Shown: positions 53,234 through 61,200, numbered from the stretch's first letter. The stretch is 64,000 nt of DNA from Agromyces hippuratus (GCF_013410355.1 NZ_JACCFI010000001.1:1612001-1676000); one strand, 5' to 3'. The notes: generated from the sequence alone by a model not told the origin. A program made the numbers and translations.

Positions 53234-54121
53234 TCAGTCGCGCGGCGAGCGCAGGTAGTCGTTGAACGCGCGCGTCTCGGCGGCGTCGTAGGCGACGGAT
53301 GCCCCGTCGAGCCGCGTCACTCCGGCAGCGAGCCGCACACTCGAGACCAGCCAGATCGCGTCGGCGGTCGCGAGCTCCGCGGTCGGGATGTCGCGGTACC
53401 GCGTGCTGCGCCCCGTCGACTCGAGGTGCTCGAAGAGGCTCTGCTGCGTGGTGCCGTGCAGGATCGCTCCGGACGGAGCAGGCGTCGAGAAGACCTCGCC
53501 GTGCCGGAGGATCACGCTCGACGTCGGGCCCTCCATGACGTAGTCGTCGGAGGAGACGAAGATCGTGTCGTCGGCGCCGCGGCGGTGCGCCTCCCGCAGG
53601 GCCGCCATGTTCGTGGCGTAGCTCAGAGTCTTCGCACCGAGCAGCAGCCACGGCGCGCGTTCCGCTGCGTCGTGCGCGTAGCCGCGATCGAGGGTGACGA
53701 CGGTGATGCCGCGTTCGCGCACCGCGGTGAAGTCGGCCGCGGGCACGGCGTGCAGCCACGCGGTGGGGGCGGGGCCGTGCTCGACGCCTCTGCTCAGCAC
53801 GAGCTTGATCGCGAACTCGCCGCGCTGCGGGAGCCGAGCGACCGCCGTATCGATCGCAGCCTGCCACTGGGCGAGGTTCGGCTCGGGCAGCTCGCAGATG
53901 AGCGCCGAGTTGCGCAGGCGCGCGAGGTGCGGCCCGGTCTCCTGAGCGTGACCGTCGACGACGCCGATGGTCTCGAAGATGCCGTCGCCCCGTTGCGTCG
54001 ACAGCTCCCCCACGCGCAGTGCGGGCGCCGCCGCATCGACGTCGCGCAGCGTCGAGGCGACGTCGACGTCGAGTGCGTCGGCGGGAGCGGGTTCGATGAG
54101 GAGCGTGACGGTCTCGGGCAT
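53234..54121 (-). CDS. Class IV PLP enzyme, aminodeoxychorismate lyase-like
   Basis: This 295-aa fold-type IV pyridoxal-phosphate enzyme is either 4-amino-4-deoxychorismate lyase (p-aminobenzoate synthesis) or a related aminotransferase. RGDGIFETIGVVDG is the family N-terminal motif. The PLP lysine is in LLLGAKTLSYATN, and the phosphate-binding region is VMEGPTSSVILRHG. It is longer at the N-terminus than E. coli PabC. TAGCAT lies 6 nt before ATG 54121, so it looks leaderless. No other folate genes are adjacent, so specificity remains open between PabC and a D- or branched-chain aminotransferase. Confidence 0.82.
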   Translation of the reverse strand: MPETVTLLIEPAPADALDVDVASTLRDVDAAAPALRVGELSTQRGDGIFETIGVVDGHAQETGPHLARLRNSALICELPEPNLAQWQAAIDTAVARLPQRGEFAIKLVLSRGVEHGPAPTAWLHAVPAADFTAVRERGITVVTLDRGYAHDAAERAPWLLLGAKTLSYATNMAALREAHRRGADDTIFVSSDDYVMEGPTSSVILRHGEVFSTPAPSGAILHGTTQQSLFEHLESTGRSTRYRDIPTAELATADAIWLVSSVRLAAGVTRLDGASVAYDAAETRAFNDYLRSPRD

Positions 54122-54215
54122 GCTCCGATGCTACGCGGATGCCGCGGGCTCGCGCGGCGCCGAGGCATCCGCTCGACGACTCACGACGCACTGCGACGGT
54201 CACCGGCATGCAGGA

Positions 54216-54293
54216 GGCCGGCCGCAGAACGCCTCTCGGCGCGAGGCCGCTCGGAGCGGCGAATATTGGAGCCCGGGGTTACTGCGGCCGGCC
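54216..54293. repeat. Nested inverted repeat with 12-bp outer arms and two inner hairpins
   Basis: GGCCGGCCGCAG (54216-54227) and CTGCGGCCGGCC (54282-54293) are perfect arms. Between them lie GCCTC/GAGGC (54231-54235, 54243-54247) and CCGCT/AGCGG around a short loop (54247-54259). The element could fold as a multi-branched RNA on either strand. It lies between two minus-strand genes. It does not fit a tRNA, and no riboswitch family is recognised. Confidence 0.5.
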
Positions 54294-54351
54294 ACGTCAA
54301 TTCTAAACGACGACGGGAGGGTGTTCATTCCCATCCCGCTTCGCGGGCTCG

Positions 54352-54990
54352 TCAGTCGAGCGCGTCGCGCCGCCACAGGCGGGCGCAGGAGGTCAGTTCA
54401 TCGGCGAGCTCGGTGAGCCGGTAGGCCCGCGTCGTGAGCTTCGCCGGGCGATCGGGATGCACGGCGTCGGTCTCGTCGGCGTCGTCGGCGAGGCTCGCCG
54501 AACCCACCGCCGCGACGCGCGCGAAGGCCGCGGCACGCTCGAGCGCGACGGCGAAGTCGCCCGTGAACAGCCCGTGCAGGATTCGGTCGGCGAGCTCGAC
54601 GACCTCGTCGGGCCCGGCGGGGATGGCTGCGCCCGCGACGACCTGGTCGATCGTGTGGGAGACCTCGGCTCCGCGCTGGAAGGCGAGGCTCATGCTGCGC
54701 GGGTCCTGACGGATCAGCGCCCGAAGCAGGTAGACGCGCCAGAGCGCCCCGGGCAGGCTCTTCGCCGAGGCGCGCGACCAGAGCTCGGCGATCGCGTCGA
54801 TGCCGTGCTCGTCGGTGTAGGCGACCAGGCGCGCGACGACCGCGGGATCGGGGTCGGCCTGCACCCGCGAGAGCAGTGCGGCGGCCGTGTCGTGGGCGAC
54901 CCTGCTCAGGTGCGCCGGATCCTCCGCACCTTTGAATGCCTCGAACATGCCGGGCGGGAACTTGGTGGGACGGGAGAATTCGGAAGCCAT
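54352..54990 (-). CDS. Conserved hypothetical protein, helical
   Basis: This is a 212-aa soluble, largely helical protein. It has FPPGMFEAFKGAEDPAHLSRVAHDTAAALLSR at the N-terminus (quoted in part) and a central ELWSRASAKSLPGALWRVYL. I do not recognise a named domain. Similar proteins seem confined to actinobacteria, but this is from memory and not checked. TAAGGT lies 8 nt before ATG 54990, which fits leaderless or near-leaderless expression. It is 11 bp from the response regulator gene that precedes it on the same strand only in position, because it has its own promoter-like signal. Confidence 0.7.
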   Translation of the reverse strand: MASEFSRPTKFPPGMFEAFKGAEDPAHLSRVAHDTAAALLSRVQADPDPAVVARLVAYTDEHGIDAIAELWSRASAKSLPGALWRVYLLRALIRQDPRSMSLAFQRGAEVSHTIDQVVAGAAIPAGPDEVVELADRILHGLFTGDFAVALERAAAFARVAAVGSASLADDADETDAVHPDRPAKLTTRAYRLTELADELTSCARLWRRDALD

Positions 54991-55001
54991 CGCCGCACAC
55001 C

Positions 55002-55718
55002 TTACTCGTCTTCGCCGGGAGCCGACCTCGTCGACCGCTCCCGTGCGCCGGCGATCCCGTGCTCGAACGCCCAGATGACGACGTGCACGCGGTCGGCGAG
55101 GTCGAGCTTGGCGAGGATCGACCGCACATGGGTCTTCACGGTGTTGCCGGTCAGGTAGAGGCGAGCGGCGACCTGTTCGTTCGACGCACCGGTCACGAGT
55201 TGCATGAGCACCTCGCGCTCGCGCGGGGTCAGGGCGGCGAGCAGCGTGGCCGGGTCGGCCGGTTCCGGCGCCTGCGCGACGAACTCGACGAGGCTCGCGG
55301 TCGCCCGGGGAGCGAGCACGGCATCGCCGACATGGACGGCCCGGATCGCCGCGGCGATCTCGTCGCTCGAGGCGTCCTTCGTGAGAAAGCCGCTCGCGCC
55401 CGCGCGGATCGCCGCGAACACGTACTCGTCGAGGTCGTACGTCGTGAGGATGAGCGCCCGCGTCGCGGGATGCTCGGCCACGAGCCGGCGCGTGGCCTCG
55501 ATGCCGTCGAGGCGGGGCATCCGGATGTCCATGAGCACGACGTCGAGGCGGTGAGCTCGCGCCAACTCGAGGAGCTCGCCGCCGTCGGATGCCGTGCCGA
55601 CGAGTTCGAGGTCGGCGTGAGCCTCCACCATGACCGCGACCGCGGAGCGGATGAGCTCCTGGTCATCGGCGATGGCGACGCGGATGCGATCGGATGCCGC
55701 GTGGTCGAGGCCGGTCAT
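55002..55718 (-). CDS. NarL/LuxR-type response regulator
   Basis: This is a 238-aa response regulator. The receiver domain has VAIADDQELIRSAV (acidic pair), the phosphorylated aspartate in VVLMDIRMPRLDG, and GFLTKDASSDEI (conserved lysine). The LuxR-type helix-turn-helix reads LTPREREVLMQLVTGASNEQ followed by NTVKTHVRSIL. The start ATG 55718 overlaps the stop of the kinase gene by 4 bp (ATGA). It probably acts with that kinase on the divergent membrane-protein gene, where a 13-bp inverted repeat lies in the shared promoter region; that target is an inference. Confidence 0.92.
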   Translation of the reverse strand: MTGLDHAASDRIRVAIADDQELIRSAVAVMVEAHADLELVGTASDGGELLELARAHRLDVVLMDIRMPRLDGIEATRRLVAEHPATRALILTTYDLDEYVFAAIRAGASGFLTKDASSDEIAAAIRAVHVGDAVLAPRATASLVEFVAQAPEPADPATLLAALTPREREVLMQLVTGASNEQVAARLYLTGNTVKTHVRSILAKLDLADRVHVVIWAFEHGIAGARERSTRSAPGEDE

Positions 55719-56971
55719 CGCTTCGTCTCCACAGGCAGCGGCAACGTCAGTCGAGTGCGCCATCCGCCGCCGTCGCGTGGCCCGTTCTCGAGCTCGCCGC
55801 CGAGCTGGCGCGCCCGTTCCCGCATGCCTCGGATGCCGCGGCCCTCGGTCGGGCCGCTCGCGGCGGTCTCCGCCCCGCCGTCGTCGTCGACGGTCACCTC
55901 GAGCACCTCGGTTCTCCATTCGAGTCGCACCGCGCTCGTCGTCGGCGGCTGCGTGTGCTTCAGCGTGTTCGTGAGGGACTCCTGCACGACGCGGTACACC
56001 GTGAGGCCGAGGCCCGGACTGGTCGCGCGAGCCGCCCCGGCCTGTTCGAACGTCGCGGCGCGGCCGGGCGTCGCGGCGCGATCGACGAGCTCCGGCAGAT
56101 CCGCCAGGCCCGGACTCGGCTCCATCGGTGCGGCATCGTGCTCGCCGCCGCCCGGCGGCACGGCCAGCACCGAGACGAGGCCGCGCATGTCCGACATCGC
56201 ACTGCGACCGGTCGCCACGACGTGTTCGAGCGCCGCTCGGGCGCGCGCGTCGTCGCGCCCGAGCAGCACGCGGGACGCCTCGGCCTGGGCGACCATGACG
56301 GCAAGGGAGTGCGACACCACATCGTGCAGGTCTCGGCCGAGGCGCCGGCGCTCCTCGGCGGCGGCCTCGCGTTCGCGCTGCAGGCGGAGTTCGGCGGCCT
56401 GCTCGCGCGCGAGCTCCCGCGCGGCGCGGGCGCGGCGGAGTTCGAGCCGCGAGCGACCGAGCGCCCATGCGGCTCCGATCGACGCCACGAGGAATCCCGC
56501 GAGCGTGATCAGCGCGCCCGGTTCGGAGACGATCGCATCGGCCGCGTCGTGGGCGATCGCCACCGCCGTGATCAGCGCTGCTCCCGTGAGCCCCAGCGCG
56601 AGCGCAGCGGCGTCGGCCAGACGCTCGCCGCTCGCCGCCGCCGTGAAGACGAAGACGAGGTAGACGAGGCTGCTCGGCAGGAGCACCGCGACGGTGGGGC
56701 TGCCCGGCAGGCTCGCCGCGGTCAGAGCCAGCATGATCACCGAGGCGAGCACCAGCCCGCCGACCGGCGAGCGCCGCCGCAGGGCCACGGCCGCGTGCAG
56801 CAGCACGAAGGAGCCGATGACGACGGCCCTCCAGCCCGCGTCCACCGGCATCGCTCGGAACACTTCGACGATCGTGAGCGGCAGCAGTGCCGCGGCGGCG
56901 GCGAGCGCCGCCACCAGGTCCGCGAGCGTCGGAGTCCGCGCCGATCGGGCGGGGGCGTCTGCAAGGTCCAT
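55715..56971 (-). CDS. Sensor histidine kinase, HisKA_3 (NarX/DesK-like) family
   Basis: This is a 418-aa membrane kinase with five or six N-terminal hydrophobic segments (about residues 18-165), a coiled-coil linker rich in Arg/Glu (about 168-210) and a HisKA_3 domain with the phosphorylated histidine in RLGRDLHDVVSHSLAVMV. A HATPase domain follows (VVQESLTNTLKHT; GRGIRGMRERA). There is no large extracellular loop, so it may sense membrane state or an antimicrobial, as DesK/LiaS-like kinases do. ATG 56971 was chosen because TAGCGT lies 10 nt upstream; the frame extends further without homology. Confidence 0.9.
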   Translation of the reverse strand: MDLADAPARSARTPTLADLVAALAAAAALLPLTIVEVFRAMPVDAGWRAVVIGSFVLLHAAVALRRRSPVGGLVLASVIMLALTAASLPGSPTVAVLLPSSLVYLVFVFTAAASGERLADAAALALGLTGAALITAVAIAHDAADAIVSEPGALITLAGFLVASIGAAWALGRSRLELRRARAARELAREQAAELRLQREREAAAEERRRLGRDLHDVVSHSLAVMVAQAEASRVLLGRDDARARAALEHVVATGRSAMSDMRGLVSVLAVPPGGGEHDAAPMEPSPGLADLPELVDRAATPGRAATFEQAGAARATSPGLGLTVYRVVQESLTNTLKHTQPPTTSAVRLEWRTEVLEVTVDDDGGAETAASGPTEGRGIRGMRERARQLGGELENGPRDGGGWRTRLTLPLPVETKR

Positions 56972-57000
56972 ATCGACGATCACGCTACCGGCGCCGTCGG

Positions 57001-57030
57001 GCGCGCGCCTCACCCGTCGGGGTGAGGCGC
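57001..57030. promoter_or_regulatory. Perfect 13-bp inverted repeat in the divergent kinase/membrane-protein promoter
   Basis: GCGCGCCTCACCC and its exact reverse complement flank a 4-nt loop. On the minus strand it ends 16 bp upstream of the TAGCGT hexamer (56980-56985) of the kinase gene, the -35 region. It could be the binding site of the cognate NarL-type regulator. Confidence 0.5.
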
Positions 57031-57102
57031 GCGATCCATCGCGCTGGCACGCTGACCGTGGCCGCACCGAGTGGCCGCACACCGATCCAGAGGAGCTGCA
57101 TC

Positions 57103-58266
57103 GTGACCACCACCGACCCGGTCGCCCGCGCCATTCCGAGTCGACCGGACTCACTCCGTCGCCGAGCTGCGGAACGCGTCCGGCCACTGGCCCTCACCGC
57201 GCTCGTCGCCTCCGCGATCGTCACGGGGCTCTCGATCGTCTGGCTCGTGGACCCGGCGATCAGCCCGTTCGCCCGCCCCGCCACGCCGAGCCTCGCGACC
57301 CTGCTGCTCGACCCGACGGCCGCGGCGATCCTCTCGCTCGCCATCGGCGCAGCGGGCATCGTGCTCGGCACGGTACTCGCCGCCCGTCGTCGCGGGTCAC
57401 GACAGCCGTCGATCGCCGCGGGTGCCGGCGCATCGGCCCTCGCCATCGCCTTCGCCTTCACGTTCGGCAGCATGTCGGGCATCGCCATCACGGGGTACCT
57501 CTTCGGCGCAGCCGCTGTGGTCGCCGGCCTCGTCACGATCGCCGTCGCTCTCGTGCGGGCACCCCGACTCGGTACGGCGCTGCTGGCCGGATTGCTCCTG
57601 CTGATCGCGGTATCCGTCTGGTGGGCGGGGCTCACCCTCGAAGGTCTCGCGGGCTTCGCCGTCGGAGTCGGCGGCGCACTCGCGGCAGGGCTGCCGGGCT
57701 TCGCGGTCGTCGGGCTCGGGATGACCTGCGCACTCGTCTGGGCTGCGGCGGCGATCGTGACGCTCCGTTCGACGGGATCGGGTCGCGTGGCAGCGTGGCT
57801 CGTGCGGCACCGTCGGGTGCTCACCGTGCTCGCCGCGATCGGGCCGCTCCCCTACGCCGTGGCGCGGGCGAGCTGGTTGACGCCGTGGCCGCTCTTCGGG
57901 CCGAGCAACGCGCACCTCGAACCGGCGACGCTCACCACCGGCCTCGTGATCGGCGCGGGTGCCGCCGCCGCCAGCCTCCTCACACTCGGGCTGATCCTGC
58001 CGTGGGGTCGCGTCTTCCCGGGCTGGATGCCGCGCGTCGGCGGACGGCCCGTTCCGGTCGGCGTCGCCGCGGTTCCCGGCTTCATCGCGGCCGGAATCCT
58101 CTGCATCGCCGCCGTGCCGATGCTGCTGACGACCGTCGGGCCAGTCGACGCGCCGGCCGACGCCCTGCTGGTGAACCTCGTGCTGCCGTTCTGGTTCTGG
58201 GGACCGATGCTCGGGCTCGCCGTGGCGGCGTACGTGGAGTGGCGGGCTCTCGACCGGGAGCCGTAG
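57103..58266 (+). CDS. Multi-pass membrane protein, unknown
   Basis: This is a 387-aa protein with about ten hydrophobic segments spread over its length. A basic N-terminus of about 28 residues precedes the first helix, and a larger loop (AWLVRHRRVLTVL) sits in the middle. No transporter signature or catalytic motif is visible. The start is GTG 57103 after AGGAG at 8 nt. It is divergent from the two-component system, with a strong inverted repeat between them, so it is probably the system's main target. Such pairs elsewhere often encode stress or antimicrobial resistance functions, which is only a guess here. Confidence 0.75.
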   Translation: MTTTDPVARAIPSRPDSLRRRAAERVRPLALTALVASAIVTGLSIVWLVDPAISPFARPATPSLATLLLDPTAAAILSLAIGAAGIVLGTVLAARRRGSRQPSIAAGAGASALAIAFAFTFGSMSGIAITGYLFGAAAVVAGLVTIAVALVRAPRLGTALLAGLLLLIAVSVWWAGLTLEGLAGFAVGVGGALAAGLPGFAVVGLGMTCALVWAAAAIVTLRSTGSGRVAAWLVRHRRVLTVLAAIGPLPYAVARASWLTPWPLFGPSNAHLEPATLTTGLVIGAGAAAASLLTLGLILPWGRVFPGWMPRVGGRPVPVGVAAVPGFIAAGILCIAAVPMLLTTVGPVDAPADALLVNLVLPFWFWGPMLGLAVAAYVEWRALDREP

Positions 58267-58415
58267 AAGCGGAGGGGTCCCCTGTTCTGGGCGGAGTCGC
58301 AACCTCGACGCCCACGGAACCGAGGAATGCTCTGCCATTGGCTGCCGGCGACGGCACCACTGGGGGAACGCCGTCCGGCATGCCCTCGGACCGCTCCATC
58401 CCGAGGAGATCGTTC

Positions 58416-58961
58416 ATGCACACCCGTGTTCCACTCATCGGCGTCGTCTCGACGGTCGCGGTTCTGCCCCCAGCGGCGCCGGTGACCATCACCGCGGAGA
58501 ACATCGGCGAGGCCCCGTGGCCGACCTGCGTCTCTGGTCACGGTTACCGCGCCGAACCCGTGCCGACCGACGTCGAGATGGGACCGGACGGGCTGCTGTA
58601 CGTGACGAGCCTGCCCGGCGGCTCGGAGGATCCCGCTCTCGGCCCGCGCGGCGTCGTGTACTCGATCGACCCCGGCACCGGTGAGACGAATCTCGTCGCG
58701 ACCGGCTTCGGCGGCGCGACGGGCATCGCCGTCGCCCCGAACGGCACGCTCTACGTCGCCGAGCTCTTCGGCGGCCCGATGGGCGCCGGACAGGTCGCAG
58801 TCGTGGCCCCCGGGGCCAGCGCGGCGACCTCCGTCATCGAGGTCTCGATGCCCTCGGCGGTCTCGGTTCGTGCCGAGACGCTCTACGTGACGACGGACTC
58901 GCTGGGTGATGCCAAGCTGACCGTCGTTCCGCTGAAGGGCGGGGCGCACGCCAAGAAGTGA
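58416..58961 (+). CDS. ScyD/ScyE-like secreted protein, shortened (possible internal deletion)
   Basis: This is a 181-aa protein. After a weak N-terminal hydrophobic stretch (VPLIGVVSTVAVLPPAAPV) the rest matches only the C-terminal part of ScyD/ScyE and NHL/SMP-30-like beta-propellers: VPTDVEMGPDGLLYVTSLPGG, GVVYSIDPGTGETNLVATGF and GIAVAPNGTLYVAELFGG. Full-length relatives are about twice as long, so one or more propeller blades appear to be missing between signal and C-terminus. It has a good GAGGAG site and intact frame, so it may be expressed. It could be a remnant gene. Its stop codon is immediately followed by the stop of the convergent HNH gene. Confidence 0.65.
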   Translation: MHTRVPLIGVVSTVAVLPPAAPVTITAENIGEAPWPTCVSGHGYRAEPVPTDVEMGPDGLLYVTSLPGGSEDPALGPRGVVYSIDPGTGETNLVATGFGGATGIAVAPNGTLYVAELFGGPMGAGQVAVVAPGASAATSVIEVSMPSAVSVRAETLYVTTDSLGDAKLTVVPLKGGAHAKK

Positions 58962-59504
58962 TCAGCTGAACGAAGGATGGGCCGCGCTCGAGCGCGGCCC
59001 ATCCTTCGGTTCCGGCGGAGGCTCGGAAGCCGATCGATCGTCGCCGGCCGCACGCCGCATGAGGGCGGTCCGCCAGTTCTCGCCCATGCGTTCGTAGGTC
59101 ACCTTCGCATGGCAGTTGCGACACCGCACGTCGCACATCTCGATCTCACGCATGACCCGAACGGTCGAGTACCCGTCTTGTGCGAGCTTCATCACCTCGG
59201 CAGTCTTCTGCACTCCGTCACGATGGTCGAAGTCGAGCACACGCGGGTCTGATTCTCCGCAATCCACGCAAGGGTGCGACAACAGATGCGCCCCCACGAC
59301 CTCGAGGCAGGACAGACGCTGAACGGCCTTCCTCGCCACGATCGTCCGAATGTGCGACGCCCGATTCTCCGCGTAATAGCGCTTGGCCTTCTCACGGTTG
59401 CAGCTCCGGCACATATTCTGCAAACCGTCGGATGATGCCCGTCGAACGTTGAACTCAGTGCGTGGCCTAGACTGCTTGCAGATCGTGCAGCGCTTCTCGC
59501 TCAC
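58962..59504 (-). CDS. HNH-type zinc-finger protein, possible endonuclease
   Basis: This is a 180-aa protein with two cysteine modules. The N-terminal one, CTICKQSRPRTEF followed by CRSCNREKAKRYY, is the zinc ribbon seen in many phage and actinobacterial HNH-linked proteins. The second, HPCVDCGESDPRVLDFDHRDG followed by CDVRCRNCHAKVTYER (quoted in parts), resembles an HNH nuclease core with DFDH as the catalytic strand. The start is GTG 59504, only 8 bp from the divergent tRNA-Lys gene, so its promoter must lie inside that tRNA locus. The 3' end contains a 38-bp palindrome. The context hints at past mobile-element activity. Confidence 0.78.
   Translation of the reverse strand: MSEKRCTICKQSRPRTEFNVRRASSDGLQNMCRSCNREKAKRYYAENRASHIRTIVARKAVQRLSCLEVVGAHLLSHPCVDCGESDPRVLDFDHRDGVQKTAEVMKLAQDGYSTVRVMREIEMCDVRCRNCHAKVTYERMGENWRTALMRRAAGDDRSASEPPPEPKDGPRSSAAHPSFS
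58971..59008. terminator. Perfect 38-bp palindrome inside the 3' end of the HNH gene
   Basis: The 18-bp arm CGAAGGATGGGCCGCGCT (58971-58988) is repeated as its exact reverse complement at 58991-59008 around CG. It starts 9 bp after the plus-strand stop and lies within the last codons of the HNH gene. Bidirectional termination is likely. Confidence 0.65.
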
Positions 59505-59512
59505 TGATTCTT

Positions 59513-59584
59513 GCCCCCGTAGCTCAGAGGCAGAGCAGCTGACTTTTAATCAGCGGGTCGGGATGTCGGAATTCCCCGGGGGCA
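59513..59584 (+). tRNA. tRNA-Lys (anticodon TTT), atypical T-arm
   Basis: This is a 72-nt cloverleaf with a perfect acceptor stem (GCCCCCG/CGGGGGC, discriminator A), D-arm GCTC/GAGC with a 7-nt loop, and anticodon arm GCTGA-CTTTTAA-TCAGC. The T-arm is abnormal: GGGAT/TTCCC leaves a T-T mismatch at the closing pair, and the loop GTCGGAA lacks the conserved T54 and A58. It may be a degenerate copy or an unusual functional tRNA. CCA is not encoded. It abuts the divergent HNH gene. Confidence 0.72.
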
Positions 59585-59785
59585 CTTCTCCCTCGAGGAT
59601 CGACAAGTTTCGAGCCCACCGGCTCCACGGAAACCGCTCGTCGTTCGCCCATCGCTCGCCCTTCTCGGGTGTTCGTCTTCGGGTGAACGTATCGGCGGCC
59701 GCTGACATTCGGCGAATGGCGGCACTCGGCGTCCGGCGCGCCGCATCGACCCCGTTCCCGGGCACCGCCTCGGCGGGCGTTCGAA

Positions 59786-59968
59786 CTACTCGGTCTGGTC
59801 GACGATGGATGCGTCGGGGGCGTTGGAGCGCACCGACTCGATGCCGTTCTTCGCGGCCGCCTTCGTCGTGTAGGCCTCGGATGCCGCGATCGTCTGACCG
59901 TTACCGGCCGTCAGTCGGAACCTGAACTGTCCGCTCGCATCCTCGTAGAGCTCGAACGTTCCCGCCAT
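59786..59968 (-). CDS. YegP-like DUF1508 protein
   Basis: This is a 60-aa protein made of a single DUF1508 unit: GTFELYEDASGQFRFRLTAG, then NGQTIAASEAYTTKAAAKNG, and SVRSNAPDASIVDQ. The family is common and small, with an alpha/beta fold; its function is unknown, although a stress link has been suggested for E. coli YegP. ATG 59968 follows GGGAGGAG. A TACCGT hexamer at 60022-60027 may be its -10. It is a stand-alone gene. The 200 bp between it and tRNA-Lys hold nothing I can identify. Confidence 0.88.
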   Translation of the reverse strand: MAGTFELYEDASGQFRFRLTAGNGQTIAASEAYTTKAAAKNGIESVRSNAPDASIVDQTE

Positions 59969-60135
59969 GGCGGCTCCTCCCCAGGTGTCCCTTGCGTCCG
60001 CATCCTCGCGGGCACGATCTCACGGTAGCCCCGTACCCGGCACCTGCACCAGAGGCAGACGCGACTTCACCGGGATTGTTTCCCGAGGCGGCATCCGCCC
60101 GCCGTTCCATCGGTGCGCGGATGCCGCGGCGCCCG

Positions 60136-61176
60136 TCAGCCGACGATCGCGCGCAGCCCGGCCATGAGTGCGATGCGCTCGGCCGAGTTGCGGGCGAGCG
60201 GCGTCACGGCGAGGGTCGTCACGCCGGCCTCGGCGAACGCGGCGACCCGCTCGGCGACGTGACCGGCCGGGCCGATGAGCGAGATCGCGCTCACGAGCTC
60301 GTCGGGCACCGCGGCGATCGCCTCGTCTTTGCGGCCCTCGAGGAAGAGGTCTTGAATCAGCGCAGCCTCGGCCTCGAAGCCGTAGTTCGAGATGAGCTCG
60401 TTGTAGAAGTTCTTGCCGCGGGCGCCCATGCCGCCGATGTAGAGCGCGAGCTGGGGCTTCACGAGCGGCAGCACCTGCTCGGGGTGGTCGGTGATCGCGA
60501 ACGCGGGGCTCGCGAAGATGTCGAGCGGCGCGAGCTCGGGTGCACGCTTCGCGGCGCCCGCGGCGAGCGCGTCGCCCCAGACGCCGGCGGCTCGCTCGGG
60601 GTGGAAGAACATCGGCAGCCAGCCGTCGGCGATCTCGGCGGTCTGCTCGACGGACTTCAGGCCGAGGGAGGCGATCGTGATCGGGATGCGCTCGCGCACG
60701 GGGTGGTTGATGAGCTTCAGCGGCTTGCCGAGCCCGGTGCCCTCCCCTGCCGGCAGAGGGATCTTGTAACGGCGACCGTCGTGCACCACGGGCTCACGGC
60801 GCCAGACCATGCGGCAGATGTCGACGAGTTCGCGGGTGCGGCCGAGCGGCGCGTCGTACGGCACGCCGTGGAAGCCCTCGATGACCTGCGGACCGGACGC
60901 TCCGATGCCGAGCTCGAACCGGCCATCGGAGACGTAGTCGAGACCGGCGGCGGTCATCGCGGTGAGCGTGGGGGTGCGCGTGTAGAGCTGCAGGATGCCG
61001 GAGGCCAGCGTGACGGTCGAGGTGCGGGCCGCGAGGAAGCCGAGCTGGCTCACGGCGTCGAACGAGTAGGCCTCGGGGACCGCGATGAGATCGACGCCGG
61101 CGCGCTCGAGTTCGACGACCTCGTCGGCGACCTCTCGGAATCCGCCTGCGTAATTCAGGAACATGCCGACGCGCAT
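60136..61176 (-). CDS. LLM-class (F420-type) oxidoreductase
   Basis: This is a 346-aa luciferase-like monooxygenase-fold enzyme. The N-terminus MRVGMFLNYAGGFREVADEVVELERAGVDL (quoted in part), ASGILQLYTRTPTLTAMTAA and RFELGIGASGPQVIEGFHG are typical of F420-dependent LLM oxidoreductases of actinobacteria. F420 as cofactor is inferred from family; FMN is possible. Substrate is unknown. GAGGAG lies upstream of ATG 61176 and a TAGGGT hexamer further upstream may be its -10. It is followed by unrelated genes and stands alone. Confidence 0.88.
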   Translation of the reverse strand: MRVGMFLNYAGGFREVADEVVELERAGVDLIAVPEAYSFDAVSQLGFLAARTSTVTLASGILQLYTRTPTLTAMTAAGLDYVSDGRFELGIGASGPQVIEGFHGVPYDAPLGRTRELVDICRMVWRREPVVHDGRRYKIPLPAGEGTGLGKPLKLINHPVRERIPITIASLGLKSVEQTAEIADGWLPMFFHPERAAGVWGDALAAGAAKRAPELAPLDIFASPAFAITDHPEQVLPLVKPQLALYIGGMGARGKNFYNELISNYGFEAEAALIQDLFLEGRKDEAIAAVPDELVSAISLIGPAGHVAERVAAFAEAGVTTLAVTPLARNSAERIALMAGLRAIVG

Positions 61177-61200
61177 CCGTCACTCCTCATCGTGTGGTGG

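Noticed and set aside
54216..54293. tRNA or known riboswitch at the nested inverted repeat
   Set aside because: Stem lengths do not fit a cloverleaf, there is no T-loop, and no conserved riboswitch core is visible.
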